64,000 bases of DNA, taken from contig NZ_JXQV01000009.1 of assembly GCF_000834635.1 (NCBI RefSeq), positions 62,001-126,000 of the forward strand, read 5' to 3'. How positions within the stretch are numbered: position 1 is the first letter of the stretch; every line of letters starts with the position of its first letter. This DNA comes from Agrobacterium tumefaciens. GTDB taxonomy: Bacteria; Pseudomonadota; Alphaproteobacteria; Rhizobiales; Rhizobiaceae. The translations under genes and the position numbers were made by a program. Below are positions 9,888-18,909 of the stretch, in pieces. The notes below the pieces were generated by a model. That model was not told the DNA's origin, did not search any database, and saw only the letters and a list, made by a program, of their open reading frames with translations.

Positions 9888-10041
9888 TGGACATTCTCCT
9901 TACGCAACCACAGATGATATTTTCACTAAAGTAGCTGTCACACATTTTCGACCGAAAATTCAATCAGCAACTTACATCAGTCGCTTTTTCACAACACAGC
10001 CGCGATAATGGCGCGCAGCAACCAACAGAAGGCTCATCAGG

Positions 10042-10362
10042 TTGAAAAACGTCCTGTTCGTTTGTAGCCAGAACAAACTCCGCAGCCCAACCGCCGAACA
10101 GGTGTTCTCAACCTGGCCGCACATAGAAGTCTCTTCCGCTGGCACCAACAACGACGCCGAGAACCCGCTGTCTAACGAACTGATCGAGTGGGCCGATATC
10201 ATCTTCGTCATGGAAATGGCTCATCGCACAAAAGTGCAGACCCGATACCGAACCGCCCTCAAGGGTAAGCGCTTGATATGTATGAATATTCCAGACAATT
10301 ACACATTCATGGACCCAGCGCTTGTCAAGTTGCTGGAGGAGAAGGTGCCCAGATATCTGTGA
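10042..10362 (+). CDS. Low-molecular-weight protein tyrosine phosphatase-like protein
   Basis: A 106-residue protein whose N-terminus carries the LMW-PTP signature CX5R(S): Cys8 and Arg14-Ser15 in 'VCSQNKLRSPTAE'. It continues with 'VSSAGT' and 'ADIIFVME', as in the family. Typical members have about 150 residues, so this is a short type. The TTG start has AGAAGG about 10 nt upstream. It is divergent from the SecY-like gene. By family it would be a cytosolic phosphatase, but the short form may have another role. Confidence 0.75.
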   Translation: MKNVLFVCSQNKLRSPTAEQVFSTWPHIEVSSAGTNNDAENPLSNELIEWADIIFVMEMAHRTKVQTRYRTALKGKRLICMNIPDNYTFMDPALVKLLEEKVPRYL

Positions 10363-10398
10363 GCCAATATAGTCCGAGCAGCAGCGTGAAATGAAAAA

Positions 10399-10474
10399 TG
10401 GTGGGCCTGGAGAGACTCGAACTCCCAACCAAGCGGTTATGAGCCGCCGGCTCTAACCATTGAGCTACAGGCCC
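10399..10474 (-). tRNA. tRNA-Ile (CAU anticodon, lysidine type)
   Basis: A full 76-nt cloverleaf on the minus strand, including an encoded CCA. The acceptor stem is GGGCCTG, and the D-arm GCTCAATGGTTAGAGC follows. The anticodon CAT (complement of 10439-10441) sits in CTCATAA, and the T-arm is GGGAGTTCGAGTCTCTC. The D-arm and the 'GGCGGCTCATAACCGCTTGGT' region resemble tRNA-Ile2 (ileX type) rather than initiator or elongator Met, so C34 is probably changed to lysidine by TilS to read AUA. The isotype call rests on this resemblance. Confidence 0.9.
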
Positions 10475-10659
10475 TTTCCGGTGCGTGAAGCCTTGCCGGA
10501 ATGCGGGGGTTGCAATGGTTCAACCCGACGCGGATTTGGCTTTAACGTAATTTTCTGGACGCGACAAGCCGTTGTGACAGGCGACGTGTGAACTATGCCG
10601 TATTCGCTACATAATCTCCTGCAACACACGTATCAGGGACATGATGAAGAGGAAGCTTA

Positions 10660-11397
10660 ATGACATCGATACGAGTACGCTCCATGGCGCTGTGTGCATT
10701 TACCGCACTGGTTGCCTTGCCGCTTGTTGCTTCGGCACAGGAAAATACGAAACGCGAGCCGGTCATCAGCGTATCCGGTGAAGGCGATGCCGCCGTGGCG
10801 CCGGATATGGCGGTTTTGTCGTTCAGCGTGATGAAGCAGGCCGAAACGGCAGCGGCTGCGATGGGTGAATCCAGCAAGGCGATGACCGAGGTGCAGGCCG
10901 CGCTGAAGGCTGCGGGCATAGCAGACAGGGATCTGCAGACCAGCAATTTCTCCGTTCAGCCTGTGTACAAGCAGTTCGAGCCTAAAGACGGCGTCTATAT
11001 CGCGCCTGAAATCACTGGTTATCAGGTCAATAACGGGCTGACGGTGCGGGTGCGCGATCTTGCCAAGCTCGGCTCCATTCTGGACAGCTCCGTCAAGCTG
11101 GGCATCAACCAGGGCGGTGACATCAGCTTTACCAATGACAAGCCGGAAGCCACGGTAACGGAAGCGCGCAAGGCTGCGGTGGCTGATGCAATTGCCAAGG
11201 CTAAAACGCTGAGCGAGGCTGCCGGTGTGAAGCTGGGACCGATCATCGAGATCAGTGAAAACATGCAGCGGCCCCTGCCCGTTCCGCAGACCATGATGCG
11301 CGCAGCGGCAATGGAAAAATCGGATAGCGTGCCGATTGCAGCTGGTGAAAACAGCTACAAGGTGACGGTCAACGTAACCTTTGCGCTGGAACAGTAA
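10660..11397 (+). CDS. SIMPL-domain (DUF541) periplasmic protein
   Basis: A 245-residue secreted protein. The signal peptide ends near 'LPLVASAQ' (about residue 27). The mature part begins with the SIMPL hallmark 'ISVSGEGDAAVAPDMAVL' and keeps the family pattern ('GYQVNNGLTVRVRDLAKLGSILD', 'DAIAKAKTLSEAAGV'). Related proteins include BP26/Omp28 of Brucella and YggE of E. coli, which are periplasmic, oligomeric and linked to stress tolerance. It stands alone and ends before a hairpin at 11440-11476. Confidence 0.9.
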   Translation: MTSIRVRSMALCAFTALVALPLVASAQENTKREPVISVSGEGDAAVAPDMAVLSFSVMKQAETAAAAMGESSKAMTEVQAALKAAGIADRDLQTSNFSVQPVYKQFEPKDGVYIAPEITGYQVNNGLTVRVRDLAKLGSILDSSVKLGINQGGDISFTNDKPEATVTEARKAAVADAIAKAKTLSEAAGVKLGPIIEISENMQRPLPVPQTMMRAAAMEKSDSVPIAAGENSYKVTVNVTFALEQ

Positions 11398-11439
11398 CAT
11401 CTTATGGGGCGCAGCCATGCGCCTCATCACCCACATACG

Positions 11440-11476
11440 AAAATCCCCTCGCCACTGATATGACGAGAGGATTTTT
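11440..11476. terminator. Bidirectional terminator between convergent genes
   Basis: A stem of AAAATCCCCTCG with CGAGAGGATTTT (one mismatch) and a 12-nt loop is followed by a T-rich tail on the plus strand and flanked by A/T runs for use in both directions. Confidence 0.7.
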
Positions 11477-11498
11477 GTTTCAAACAGGCTTGGTGCCG

Positions 11499-11846
11499 TT
11501 AGCGACGGATAACCGGGCAACCGCGCACATTGGCGAACACAACGCGATCCCGGCCATGGCGGCTGATGCCGGCAACGACGACGCGGCGCGGCGAAACATC
11601 AACCACGCGTGTGCGGCGAAGACCCATGCGGTTGGCCTTTTCTTCAGCCATCCAGGGGGCGCAACGATCGCGGCCACGATCTGGACGGCCCCAGCCGTGG
11701 TGGCCGCCGTGGCGATAGCCATCCTGCACGTAAATTCCGTAGCGAACATCTGGACCTGCCGACGCGGTGGATGCCGTCGCAGAAATGCCACTGATGGCGA
11801 TGAGGGCCGCAACGCCTGCTTTTGCAAATGTGCTGATCATTGTCAT
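11499..11846 (-). CDS. Small secreted basic protein, function unknown
   Basis: A 115-residue protein with a clear signal peptide (cleavage near 'STASAGPD', about residue 30). The mature part of about 85 residues is rich in Arg, His and Gly ('GYRHGGHHGWGRPDRGRDRC') and has two cysteines that could form a disulfide. I recognise the general type, small exported His/Arg-rich proteins of Rhizobiales, but not a function. It converges on the SIMPL gene and shares a terminator with it. Confidence 0.7.
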   Translation of the reverse strand: MTMISTFAKAGVAALIAISGISATASTASAGPDVRYGIYVQDGYRHGGHHGWGRPDRGRDRCAPWMAEEKANRMGLRRTRVVDVSPRRVVVAGISRHGRDRVVFANVRGCPVIRR

Positions 11847-11980
11847 ACTCCGTTTCCTGTCATTCGCCGGGATGCCGGAAGGCCCGGTCGACTGTCCTGA
11901 CGATATCCAGAGCGTTGTGAATGTTTTCAGAACCGGACATTCAGATTGTATTCATGATTGCTAAATTTCGACGCCATCCC

Positions 11981-12403
11981 TCAAGTTGAGAGATGAAGGA
12001 AGATCTGCCGGTTATGGGGCTGGTCTCTGTGCTCGAAAAGATAGATGCCCTGCCACGTTCCAAGCACAAGCTCGCCATGGGTGACAGGAATTCCGATGGA
12101 GACCTGCGTCAGCGCTGATTTGATATGGGCAGGCATATCATCAGGACCTTCCGCAGTATGGACGACCCAATCCATCGATGGATCGCTGGACGGCGGGACC
12201 ATGCGCGCAAAAAACGTCTTGAGGTCCCGCTGCACATCCGGATCTGCATTTTCCTGGATCAGAAGCGAACACGAGGTGTGGCGCACAAACACGGTGAGCA
12301 GCCCTTCCTCCGGGTCTACCGATCTGACGAAAGCCAGCGCCGCATCCGTAAACTCATAAAGCCCCTGCCCGCGCGTGGAGATACCAATCAACTTCTGAGG
12401 CAT
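11981..12403 (-). CDS. yjbQ: YjbQ-family (UPF0047) protein
   Basis: A protein of about 140 residues that follows YjbQ motif by motif: 'GLYEFTD', 'VFVRHTSCSLLIQENADPDV', 'DDMPAHIKSAL' and 'LGTWQGIYLFEHRD'. The ATG at 12403 gives the usual YjbQ length; the frame extends 15 codons further upstream. E. coli YjbQ has weak thiamine-phosphate synthase activity, but the physiological role of the family is not settled. It is divergent from the phytochrome gene. Confidence 0.85.
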   Translation of the reverse strand: MPQKLIGISTRGQGLYEFTDAALAFVRSVDPEEGLLTVFVRHTSCSLLIQENADPDVQRDLKTFFARMVPPSSDPSMDWVVHTAEGPDDMPAHIKSALTQVSIGIPVTHGELVLGTWQGIYLFEHRDQPHNRQIFLHLST

Positions 12404-12818
12404 GGCGATGTTCACTTTCAGGTCGGGAATGAGGTGGCAGCGTCCCATATCATTATCTGTGGCGAAAATCCTGTTTGGACTGGTTTGACAGTAAAGACTA
12501 AGGTCTGGGGTCGATTAACGCTGGTCGCAAATTCTTCCCGTAGTTTGGCATTTCTGATTGGAACAAAATCCCGAGACTTGTCGTTCTACTGCACAGGTGA
12601 TGTTGTGCGCGACCGCTTCATATCGAGCGTTGGGCGTGACACCGGGCACAACGGGGAACGGCACGACGCATGTATGACGATCTTCAAGTGCGCAGCCACA
12701 CCAATCCCCTTGCAGTTTCCACACAAAGGCTCAATGCTTCTTCGACATCGCATATTCGGTTATGGATGAGACGAAACTCGATAGATACGGCCTCTCTCCC
12801 AAATCGAAAGACTACTCT
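12404..12818. other. Intergenic region between yjbQ and bphP2
   Basis: About 415 bp between divergent genes. It must hold both promoters, but I see no convincing paired -35/-10 boxes, no strong palindrome and no credible small gene. Confidence 0.4.
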
Positions 12819-15371
12819 ATGACGTCGCCAAACCAGCAGGTCGATCTTACCAATTGCGACAGGGAACCCATCCATATTCCCGGTTACATACAGCCGCATG
12901 GTTGCCTGATTGCCTGCGACAGCGCCATGCGCACCGTGCTGCGCCATTCGGTCAATTGCGCCGAGATGCTGGGAATCTCCGCCTCGATGACGGGCAAGCC
13001 GATTGAGGAGTTTCTCGGCGCCACTGTCGTCCACGACTTGCGCAATGCGCTGACGGTGACCGCAAACCGCAGCCGCCCCGCACTGCTGCCAAGCGTCAAG
13101 CTGCCCGCTGGAACGCTGTTCGACATTTCAATCCATCGCTACAAATCCGTGACCATCATTGAGCTTGAACCGGCCAGTGAAGAAGCGCAGCCTCTGCACA
13201 CGGCGCAATTGATGATCGACCGCATCCGCGAAGCCGATAGCGTGGACAGCCTGATTTCCCGCGCCACGCGGCTCGTCAAGGCAATGCTGGGCTATGACCG
13301 CGTGATGGTCTACCGGTTTGAGCAGGACGGCGCCGGAAAGGTTATTTCCGAAGCAAAGCAGCCGGCGTTGGAAAGCTTTCTGGGCCAGTATTTTCCCGCC
13401 AGCGACATTCCCCAGCAAGCGCGAACGCTCTATCTCAAAAACACATTGCGGATCATTTCCAATTCCAACGGCGAGCGCATTGCGGTGGAGCCTGTGCTGG
13501 ACCTTTCAGGTGAGCCGCTCGATTTGTCTTTTGCGCATTTGCGCAGCGTTTCGCCCATCCATTGCGAATATCTGCGCAATATGGGCGTGTCGGCTTCCAT
13601 GTCGATCTCGATTATCATCGATGGTCAACTTTGGGGGCTGATTGCCTGCCACCATTATTCGCCCCGTATCTTACCAATGCCCACGCGCATTGCGGCTGAA
13701 ATGTTCGGGGAGTTTTTCTCCCTCCACCTTCAGGCCTTGAAGCAGAAGCGAAAACTCATCACAGCGCAGGAGGCGCATGCCTCGCTGGACAAGTTCCTGC
13801 GTCTTGCCGCACATCACAACAATATCGAAGAATTAGTGGTGGAGAACCTTGTGGACTTCCGGTCGCTTCTTCCCTGCGATGGTGTCGCTGTGTGGATGAA
13901 CGGGCGCTGGTGTAGCCAGGGTCACGCGCCTTCCGAAGACATGGCGCCGCAGCTTGGGCGGCTGGTCAGTTCAATTGCGGAAGGGCGCGTGTGGGCAACC
14001 CACTCCCTCATCCACAACCTGCCGGAAGCCGAACATCTCTCAGGAGAGATTGCAGGCGTGCTGGCTGTTCCGCTGTCGCAGGTCAAGGATGACTATCTGC
14101 TGTTCTTCCGTCGCGAACTGGTGCAGACCCTGAACTGGGGTGGAAATCCCGAAAAATCCTATGAGACTGGTCCTCTGGGTGACCGCCTGACGCCGCGCAA
14201 GAGTTTTGCGCTATGGAAAGAGACCGTTTACAAACAGGCACAGCCATGGACCGAGGACGACCGGCAGATTGCCGAGGCGGCCCGCGTGGCCCTCGTTGAA
14301 GTTGCTTTCCGCCACAGCGAGTTGATGGCGGGGGAACGTGCGCAGGCGGAAGTGCGCCAGCGCATGCTGAATGAAGAGCTGAACCACCGCGTCAAGAACG
14401 TGCTCGCCATTATCAAGTCTCTAGTGGGCAACCCCACGCAGGAAGGACGCACGCTTGAGGAATATGTCTCGGCCCTGAAGGGGCGCATTCAGGCGCTGTC
14501 CTTTGCGCATGACCAGGTCATTCGCGGCGAAGGCGGCGGCCTGTTTCGGGATCTGCTGGATGCCGAGCTTTCTCCGCACCGGTCCCCGAATGCCGAAGTC
14601 GAGGCGCGTGGACCAAGTGTTCTTCTCGACGCACGCGCCTTTTCGGTCATGGCTTTGGTTCTGCATGAGCTGGCAACGAATGCCGCGAAATATGGTGCGC
14701 TTGCGCCAGCCGGTGGCAAGCTTTCCGTGCTGTGGGAACTGAACGATATCGGTGACTGCGTTGTTTCCTGGCGCGAGACAGTGCCCGGCACGCTGACACC
14801 ACCGACCAGAACAGGCTTTGGCTCGGCGCTGATCAACCGCAGCGTTCCCTATGACCTCGGCGGAAAAAGCAAGATCACCTACACACCGCACGGCATCGAA
14901 GCCGAAATCCTGCTGCCAGCCCGCCATGCAACTCCGGGCCCAACGACCTCCGCAGAGGCAGTTGCGGCATCGGAGCGGCCCTATTCCAGACCCTATTCCC
15001 CGGAGGAACCATTGCGGGTATTTCTTGTCGAAGACCAGATGCTGATTGCCATGGACGTCGAGTACATGCTCGAAGCGCACGGCATTACCGATATCGAAAC
15101 AGCAACGTCATCGACGACCGCGCTGGAGAAGTTGAAGAATGTGACGCCAGATGTGGGCATTCTCGACATCAACCTCGGCTCGGATACATCCATACCCGTT
15201 GCCCATGAGTTTCTGCGCCGTGGCATTCCGTTCATGTTCGCCACCGGCTATGCCGATGGCATCATGATACCGCCGGAATTTTCGCACGTGCCTGTCATTC
15301 ACAAGCCCTATGATGAAGATGCTTTGCTGGCTTCCATCGGCAAGCTTGTCGGCAAGCAGGTTCCTGCCTGA
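12819..15371 (+). CDS. bphP2: Bacteriophytochrome histidine kinase (Agp2/BphP2 type) with C-terminal receiver
   Basis: An 850-residue red/far-red photoreceptor. The ATG at 12819 puts the biliverdin-binding cysteine at Cys13 ('LTNCDREPIHIPG'), as in Agrobacterium Agp2; an earlier in-frame start (12762) would add 19 residues. PAS, GAF (with 'PASDIP') and PHY domains are followed by an HWE-type kinase: H-box His523 in 'LNHRVKNVLA', N-box 'LHELATNAAKYGAL', and 'WRE' in 'VVSWRETVP'. A C-terminal receiver has phosphoacceptor Asp783 in 'GILDINLG'. Family knowledge says Agp2-type proteins are bathyphytochromes with a Pfr dark state. Kinase and receiver in one chain suggest an internal phosphorelay or phosphate sink. 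Confidence 0.95.
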   Translation: MTSPNQQVDLTNCDREPIHIPGYIQPHGCLIACDSAMRTVLRHSVNCAEMLGISASMTGKPIEEFLGATVVHDLRNALTVTANRSRPALLPSVKLPAGTLFDISIHRYKSVTIIELEPASEEAQPLHTAQLMIDRIREADSVDSLISRATRLVKAMLGYDRVMVYRFEQDGAGKVISEAKQPALESFLGQYFPASDIPQQARTLYLKNTLRIISNSNGERIAVEPVLDLSGEPLDLSFAHLRSVSPIHCEYLRNMGVSASMSISIIIDGQLWGLIACHHYSPRILPMPTRIAAEMFGEFFSLHLQALKQKRKLITAQEAHASLDKFLRLAAHHNNIEELVVENLVDFRSLLPCDGVAVWMNGRWCSQGHAPSEDMAPQLGRLVSSIAEGRVWATHSLIHNLPEAEHLSGEIAGVLAVPLSQVKDDYLLFFRRELVQTLNWGGNPEKSYETGPLGDRLTPRKSFALWKETVYKQAQPWTEDDRQIAEAARVALVEVAFRHSELMAGERAQAEVRQRMLNEELNHRVKNVLAIIKSLVGNPTQEGRTLEEYVSALKGRIQALSFAHDQVIRGEGGGLFRDLLDAELSPHRSPNAEVEARGPSVLLDARAFSVMALVLHELATNAAKYGALAPAGGKLSVLWELNDIGDCVVSWRETVPGTLTPPTRTGFGSALINRSVPYDLGGKSKITYTPHGIEAEILLPARHATPGPTTSAEAVAASERPYSRPYSPEEPLRVFLVEDQMLIAMDVEYMLEAHGITDIETATSSTTALEKLKNVTPDVGILDINLGSDTSIPVAHEFLRRGIPFMFATGYADGIMIPPEFSHVPVIHKPYDEDALLASIGKLVGKQVPA

Positions 15372-15377
15372 TAGGGG

Positions 15378-16343
15378 CTAGCGCACGACGAGTTTCAGGC
15401 GCTTGACGTCATCAGGCGTCAACTTTGCGCCAATCGCGTAGCGGAAGTCGGTCACAATGTAGTTGTCGATATCGACTTCGCAGCGGTAGTTGATCGGGAA
15501 CCATTGCGTCCCGACATTGAATGCGCCCTGCGCATTCATCAGGTTTCCGGCAATCGGATAGTTTTTGCCCGTATGCGGCTCAAGGCCGTCATATTGCCCG
15601 TTTCGCTCCTGCTTGATCTGGGCCATCGCCTCGGCCACGCATAATTGTGCCACACGATCCTTTGGCTTCAGGTTGCCCATGATCTGGCGCAACATGGCAC
15701 CGGGGCGCTTTGCACCGACCAGTATCTTCTTGGCGGGCTTGAGGTTAGGCCCCTCCTCACCGTCGGGTGCTGCCTTTGCTGGCTCCGGCGCTGGCTTTGA
15801 TTCAGGCTTGGGCACGGGCACAGCCACGGTTGCCACGTCAGGCAGCGGCGGTGCTTCAGCCGCAGCTATCTCGCCCTCGTCTGCGGTGGCCTTTTCAGCC
15901 GCTGCAGCAGCCTCAGGCTTCTGCTCAGCCACGTCAGGCAGCGTCTGAGCAGGCTGCGCCACATCTGGCTGCTTCTCGGGCTCTTGCTGCTCCTGCCCAA
16001 CCGCATCCTGCTGGCCGGGCTCGTCGCGTTCATCCAATTGCGTCGGGCCGGGCCTGATGGCGACAGGCGCCATTTGGGGCGGCGGAGGCGGTGGTGGCGG
16101 CTCGGCTGGTTTTTCCGGCGCGGGCGGCGGCGGTGGCTCCTCGGCCTTCTTTTCCTCAGGCTTTGGTGGCGGCTCTTGCCTCGGCGGCTCCACCATTTCA
16201 ACGCTCACCGTTTCAGGCTCAGCTGGCGCAGGCGTGAGGTTGGAAGACAGAAGATAGGTCGCGCCGACGAGAACATGCAGCAGAAGCGAAACCGGAATCG
16301 TCCAGCTCCCTTGCCACCATTTGTTCTTAGCCGTTGGTTCCAT
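15378..16343 (-). CDS. TonB-like proline-rich protein with DUF930 domain
   Basis: A 321-residue protein. An N-terminal membrane anchor ('IPVSLLLHVLVGATYLL') is followed by a long Pro/Glu/Lys/Ala-rich spacer (about residues 40-205) like those that let TonB cross the periplasm. The C-terminal globular region (about 210-321) is DUF930, with two cysteines ('VAQLCVAEAMAQIKQERNG', 'INYRCEVDIDNY'). It resembles TonB in layout but the end domain is not the TonB C-terminal domain, so energy coupling is unproven. It converges on bphP2 with a 6-bp gap. Confidence 0.8.
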   Translation of the reverse strand: MEPTAKNKWWQGSWTIPVSLLLHVLVGATYLLSSNLTPAPAEPETVSVEMVEPPRQEPPPKPEEKKAEEPPPPPAPEKPAEPPPPPPPPQMAPVAIRPGPTQLDERDEPGQQDAVGQEQQEPEKQPDVAQPAQTLPDVAEQKPEAAAAAEKATADEGEIAAAEAPPLPDVATVAVPVPKPESKPAPEPAKAAPDGEEGPNLKPAKKILVGAKRPGAMLRQIMGNLKPKDRVAQLCVAEAMAQIKQERNGQYDGLEPHTGKNYPIAGNLMNAQGAFNVGTQWFPINYRCEVDIDNYIVTDFRYAIGAKLTPDDVKRLKLVVR

Positions 16344-16412
16344 CAGAACATCATGTCCTTAAATCGTGAGAGGAATCGCCCCTCACACATGCAAATACCA
16401 TCCTGAAAAACA

Positions 16413-16444
16413 AAAACCCGGCCAGAAAAGAACTGACCGGGTTT
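16413..16444 (-). terminator. Rho-independent terminator of rpoD
   Basis: Read on the minus strand, AAACCCGGTCAG and CTGGCCGGGTTT pair (one mismatch) around a short loop, followed by a T-rich tail. It lies 22 bp beyond the rpoD stop. Confidence 0.8.
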
Positions 16445-16466
16445 GATTCTGTCGTATCGCCAGCCG

Positions 16467-18521
16467 TTAGCTGTCGAGGAACGAGCGCAGCTTGCGCGAA
16501 CGGCTCGGGTGCTTGAGCTTGCGCAGCGCCTTGGCTTCGATCTGACGGATACGTTCGCGGGTCACCGAGAACTGCTGTCCGACTTCTTCCAGCGTGTGGT
16601 CCGTGTTCATGCCGATGCCGAAGCGCATGCGCAGAACGCGTTCTTCACGCGGTGTCAGCGAGGCCAGTACGCGCGTGGTTGTTTCACGCAGGTTGGCCTG
16701 AATGGCAGCATCGATGGGCAGAAGCGCGTTCTTGTCCTCGATGAAGTCACCCAGATGCGAATCCTCTTCGTCACCCACAGGGGTTTCGAGCGAGATCGGC
16801 TCCTTGGCGATTTTCAGAACCTTGCGCACCTTTTCAAGCGGCATGGCCAGCTTTTCAGCCAGTTCTTCCGGTGTTGGTTCGCGGCCGATTTCGTGCAGCA
16901 TCTGGCGCGATGTACGAACGATCTTGTTGATCGTTTCGATCATGTGCACCGGAATACGGATCGTGCGCGCCTGGTCGGCAATCGAACGGGTGATAGCCTG
17001 ACGAATCCACCATGTCGCATAGGTCGAGAACTTGTAACCGCGCCGATATTCGAACTTGTCGACCGCCTTCATCAGGCCGATATTGCCTTCCTGAATGAGA
17101 TCGAGGAACTGCAGACCACGGTTTGTGTATTTCTTGGCAATCGAAATCACCAAACGCAGGTTAGCTTCGACCATTTCCTTCTTGGCGATGCGCGCCTCGC
17201 GCTCACCCTTCTGGACCATGGAAACGATGCGGCGGAATTCGGCAATCGAGATGCCGGTTTCCTGAGCGAGATTCTGGATTTCCAGACGGATATCCCGGAT
17301 CGTGTTGTTTTCTTCGCGTGCGAATTCCTTCCAGCCCTTGGCGGCCAGATTGGCAATCGACTTCATCCAGTTCGGATCGAGTTCCGCACCGTGATACTGT
17401 TCAAGGAAGCTGTCACGCTTGACGCCGTAGGATTCGGCAAGGCGCAACAGACGGCCTTCATTCTGCATCAGACGCTTGGAAATGTCGTAGAGCTGCTCAA
17501 CAAGGCTATCGACGCGGTTCTGGTTCAGCGACAGCGACTTCACAGCCGTGATCAACTGATCCTTCAGTTCCTTGTAGCGGCGTTCCTGACCGGTGGACAG
17601 CGTGCCGGTGCAGGCAAGGCGCGCCTCAACCTGCTGATCCTGAAGCTTGCGCAGCTTCTTATAGGTATCGGCAATCGTATCCAGCGTTTCCATGACCTGC
17701 GGGCGCAGTTCGGCTTCCATCGCGGCAAGAGACAGGTTGGACTCGTCATCGTCCTCCTCTTCCTCTTCATGCGGAAGGCCTTCGCCGCCGACATTGGTCA
17801 CATCATCTTCGCCACCGGGATTGCGCAGACGGCGGGCTTTTTCTTTCTCTTCGGCAACCTTGCGGTCTGCCTCGATCTTCTCAGGGCTCTGGAACTGCGG
17901 CGCAGCCTTGGCTTCCGGGCCGGAATAGGTGGTTTCGAGATCGATGATCTCGCGCAGAAGCGTCGTGCCTTCGTTCAGCTCGTCGCGCCAGATGATGAGC
18001 GCCTGGAACGTCAACGGGCTTTCGCACAGGCCGGAGATCATTGTCTCACGGCCAGCCTCGATGCGCTTGGCAATGGCGATTTCGCCTTCACGCGACAGAA
18101 GCTCGACAGAGCCCATTTCGCGCAGATACATGCGAACCGGATCGTCGGTACGATCGGTTGGCTCTTTCTTTTTGGCGGTGGCGAGAGCGGTGCCAGCGGA
18201 AGGCGCAAGTTCGCCACCCTCGGACTCTTCGTCGTCGGCTTCTTTGTCTTCGGTTTCGGTGGTTGCCTCTTCGGCATCCTCGTCTTCGACGACATTGATG
18301 CCCATTTCGCTGAGCATCGCCATAATGTCTTCAATGCGATCAGGGTCGACCTGATCCGAGGGCAGAACCTCGTTCAGCTCATCCATCGTGACGTAGCCGC
18401 GTTTTTTCGCGGCCTTGATCATTTTCTTGACCGCGTCATCCGAAAGATCGAGAAGCGGCCCATCCGTCGCAGCATCGCGTTCGTTTTCAGCTTCTTCGTT
18501 TTCTTTGACTTTGGTTGCCAT
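16467..18521 (-). CDS. rpoD: RNA polymerase sigma factor RpoD (sigma-70)
   Basis: The 684-residue primary sigma factor. It has region 1.1 at the N-terminus, an acidic linker, region 1.2 ('[20 protein letters not shown]') and a long non-conserved region. Regions 2.1-2.4 follow ('[20 protein letters not shown]', '[20 protein letters not shown]'), then region 3 and region 4 with the helix-turn-helix '[20 protein letters not shown]'. It directs housekeeping transcription. It is downstream of dnaG with a 388-bp gap, so it probably also has its own promoter. The yqeY-dnaG-rpoD order is the usual alphaproteobacterial form of the macromolecular-synthesis cluster. Confidence 0.98.
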   Translation of the reverse strand: MATKVKENEEAENERDAATDGPLLDLSDDAVKKMIKAAKKRGYVTMDELNEVLPSDQVDPDRIEDIMAMLSEMGINVVEDEDAEEATTETEDKEADDEESEGGELAPSAGTALATAKKKEPTDRTDDPVRMYLREMGSVELLSREGEIAIAKRIEAGRETMISGLCESPLTFQALIIWRDELNEGTTLLREIIDLETTYSGPEAKAAPQFQSPEKIEADRKVAEEKEKARRLRNPGGEDDVTNVGGEGLPHEEEEEDDDESNLSLAAMEAELRPQVMETLDTIADTYKKLRKLQDQQVEARLACTGTLSTGQERRYKELKDQLITAVKSLSLNQNRVDSLVEQLYDISKRLMQNEGRLLRLAESYGVKRDSFLEQYHGAELDPNWMKSIANLAAKGWKEFAREENNTIRDIRLEIQNLAQETGISIAEFRRIVSMVQKGEREARIAKKEMVEANLRLVISIAKKYTNRGLQFLDLIQEGNIGLMKAVDKFEYRRGYKFSTYATWWIRQAITRSIADQARTIRIPVHMIETINKIVRTSRQMLHEIGREPTPEELAEKLAMPLEKVRKVLKIAKEPISLETPVGDEEDSHLGDFIEDKNALLPIDAAIQANLRETTTRVLASLTPREERVLRMRFGIGMNTDHTLEEVGQQFSVTRERIRQIEAKALRKLKHPSRSRKLRSFLDS

Positions 18522-18909
18522 CTATCTCGTCGCTTTCCCTGACGCTAATCCGCTTCGCCGCATGACCGTTTGCCCTTTAGAGCATCCGGCAATGGCCGCG
18601 AATCACTGTCAAACACCTAACGGAATGATCTTTAATTGCCGCTTAATCACGGCTCCCACTGGCGGAATATCAAGACAGTGCATCCAAAAATGCTTCTCTA
18701 CGCAGTTTCGATCCGCCAAGGCCCATTCCACCTTACTTTCCTGGAATGGTGATTCCCGCTATTTCCCTTCACGTCAAGCCTTTATGGCCAGACCGAGGGT
18801 CAAAAACCAAAAAAGCCGTCATTGCAGCGACATTTTGCGGGCCTTCACCAACTTAACCCCTATTTAGGTCTATCTGCGCAAAACACAAGCCTGCGCCAGC
18901 ATCAAACAC
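18522..18909. other. dnaG-rpoD intergenic region
   Basis: 388 bp without a gene I can support. It probably carries an rpoD promoter and 5' leader, but I cannot pick a specific -35/-10 pair. No terminator hairpin was seen after dnaG, so read-through is possible. Confidence 0.4.

Noticed and set aside
10399-10474. tRNA-Met for the CAU tRNA
   Set aside because: The D-arm and anticodon arm match the Ile2 (lysidine) type better than initiator or elongator Met.
16010-16200. Repetitive GC-rich stretch as a tandem repeat element
   Set aside because: It is the coding sequence of the Pro/Glu-rich spacer of the TonB-like protein.
16443-18542. Nearly 700-codon frame antisense to rpoD
   Set aside because: Mirror of rpoD codon use; translation is low-complexity with no domain, and rpoD is certain on the other strand.
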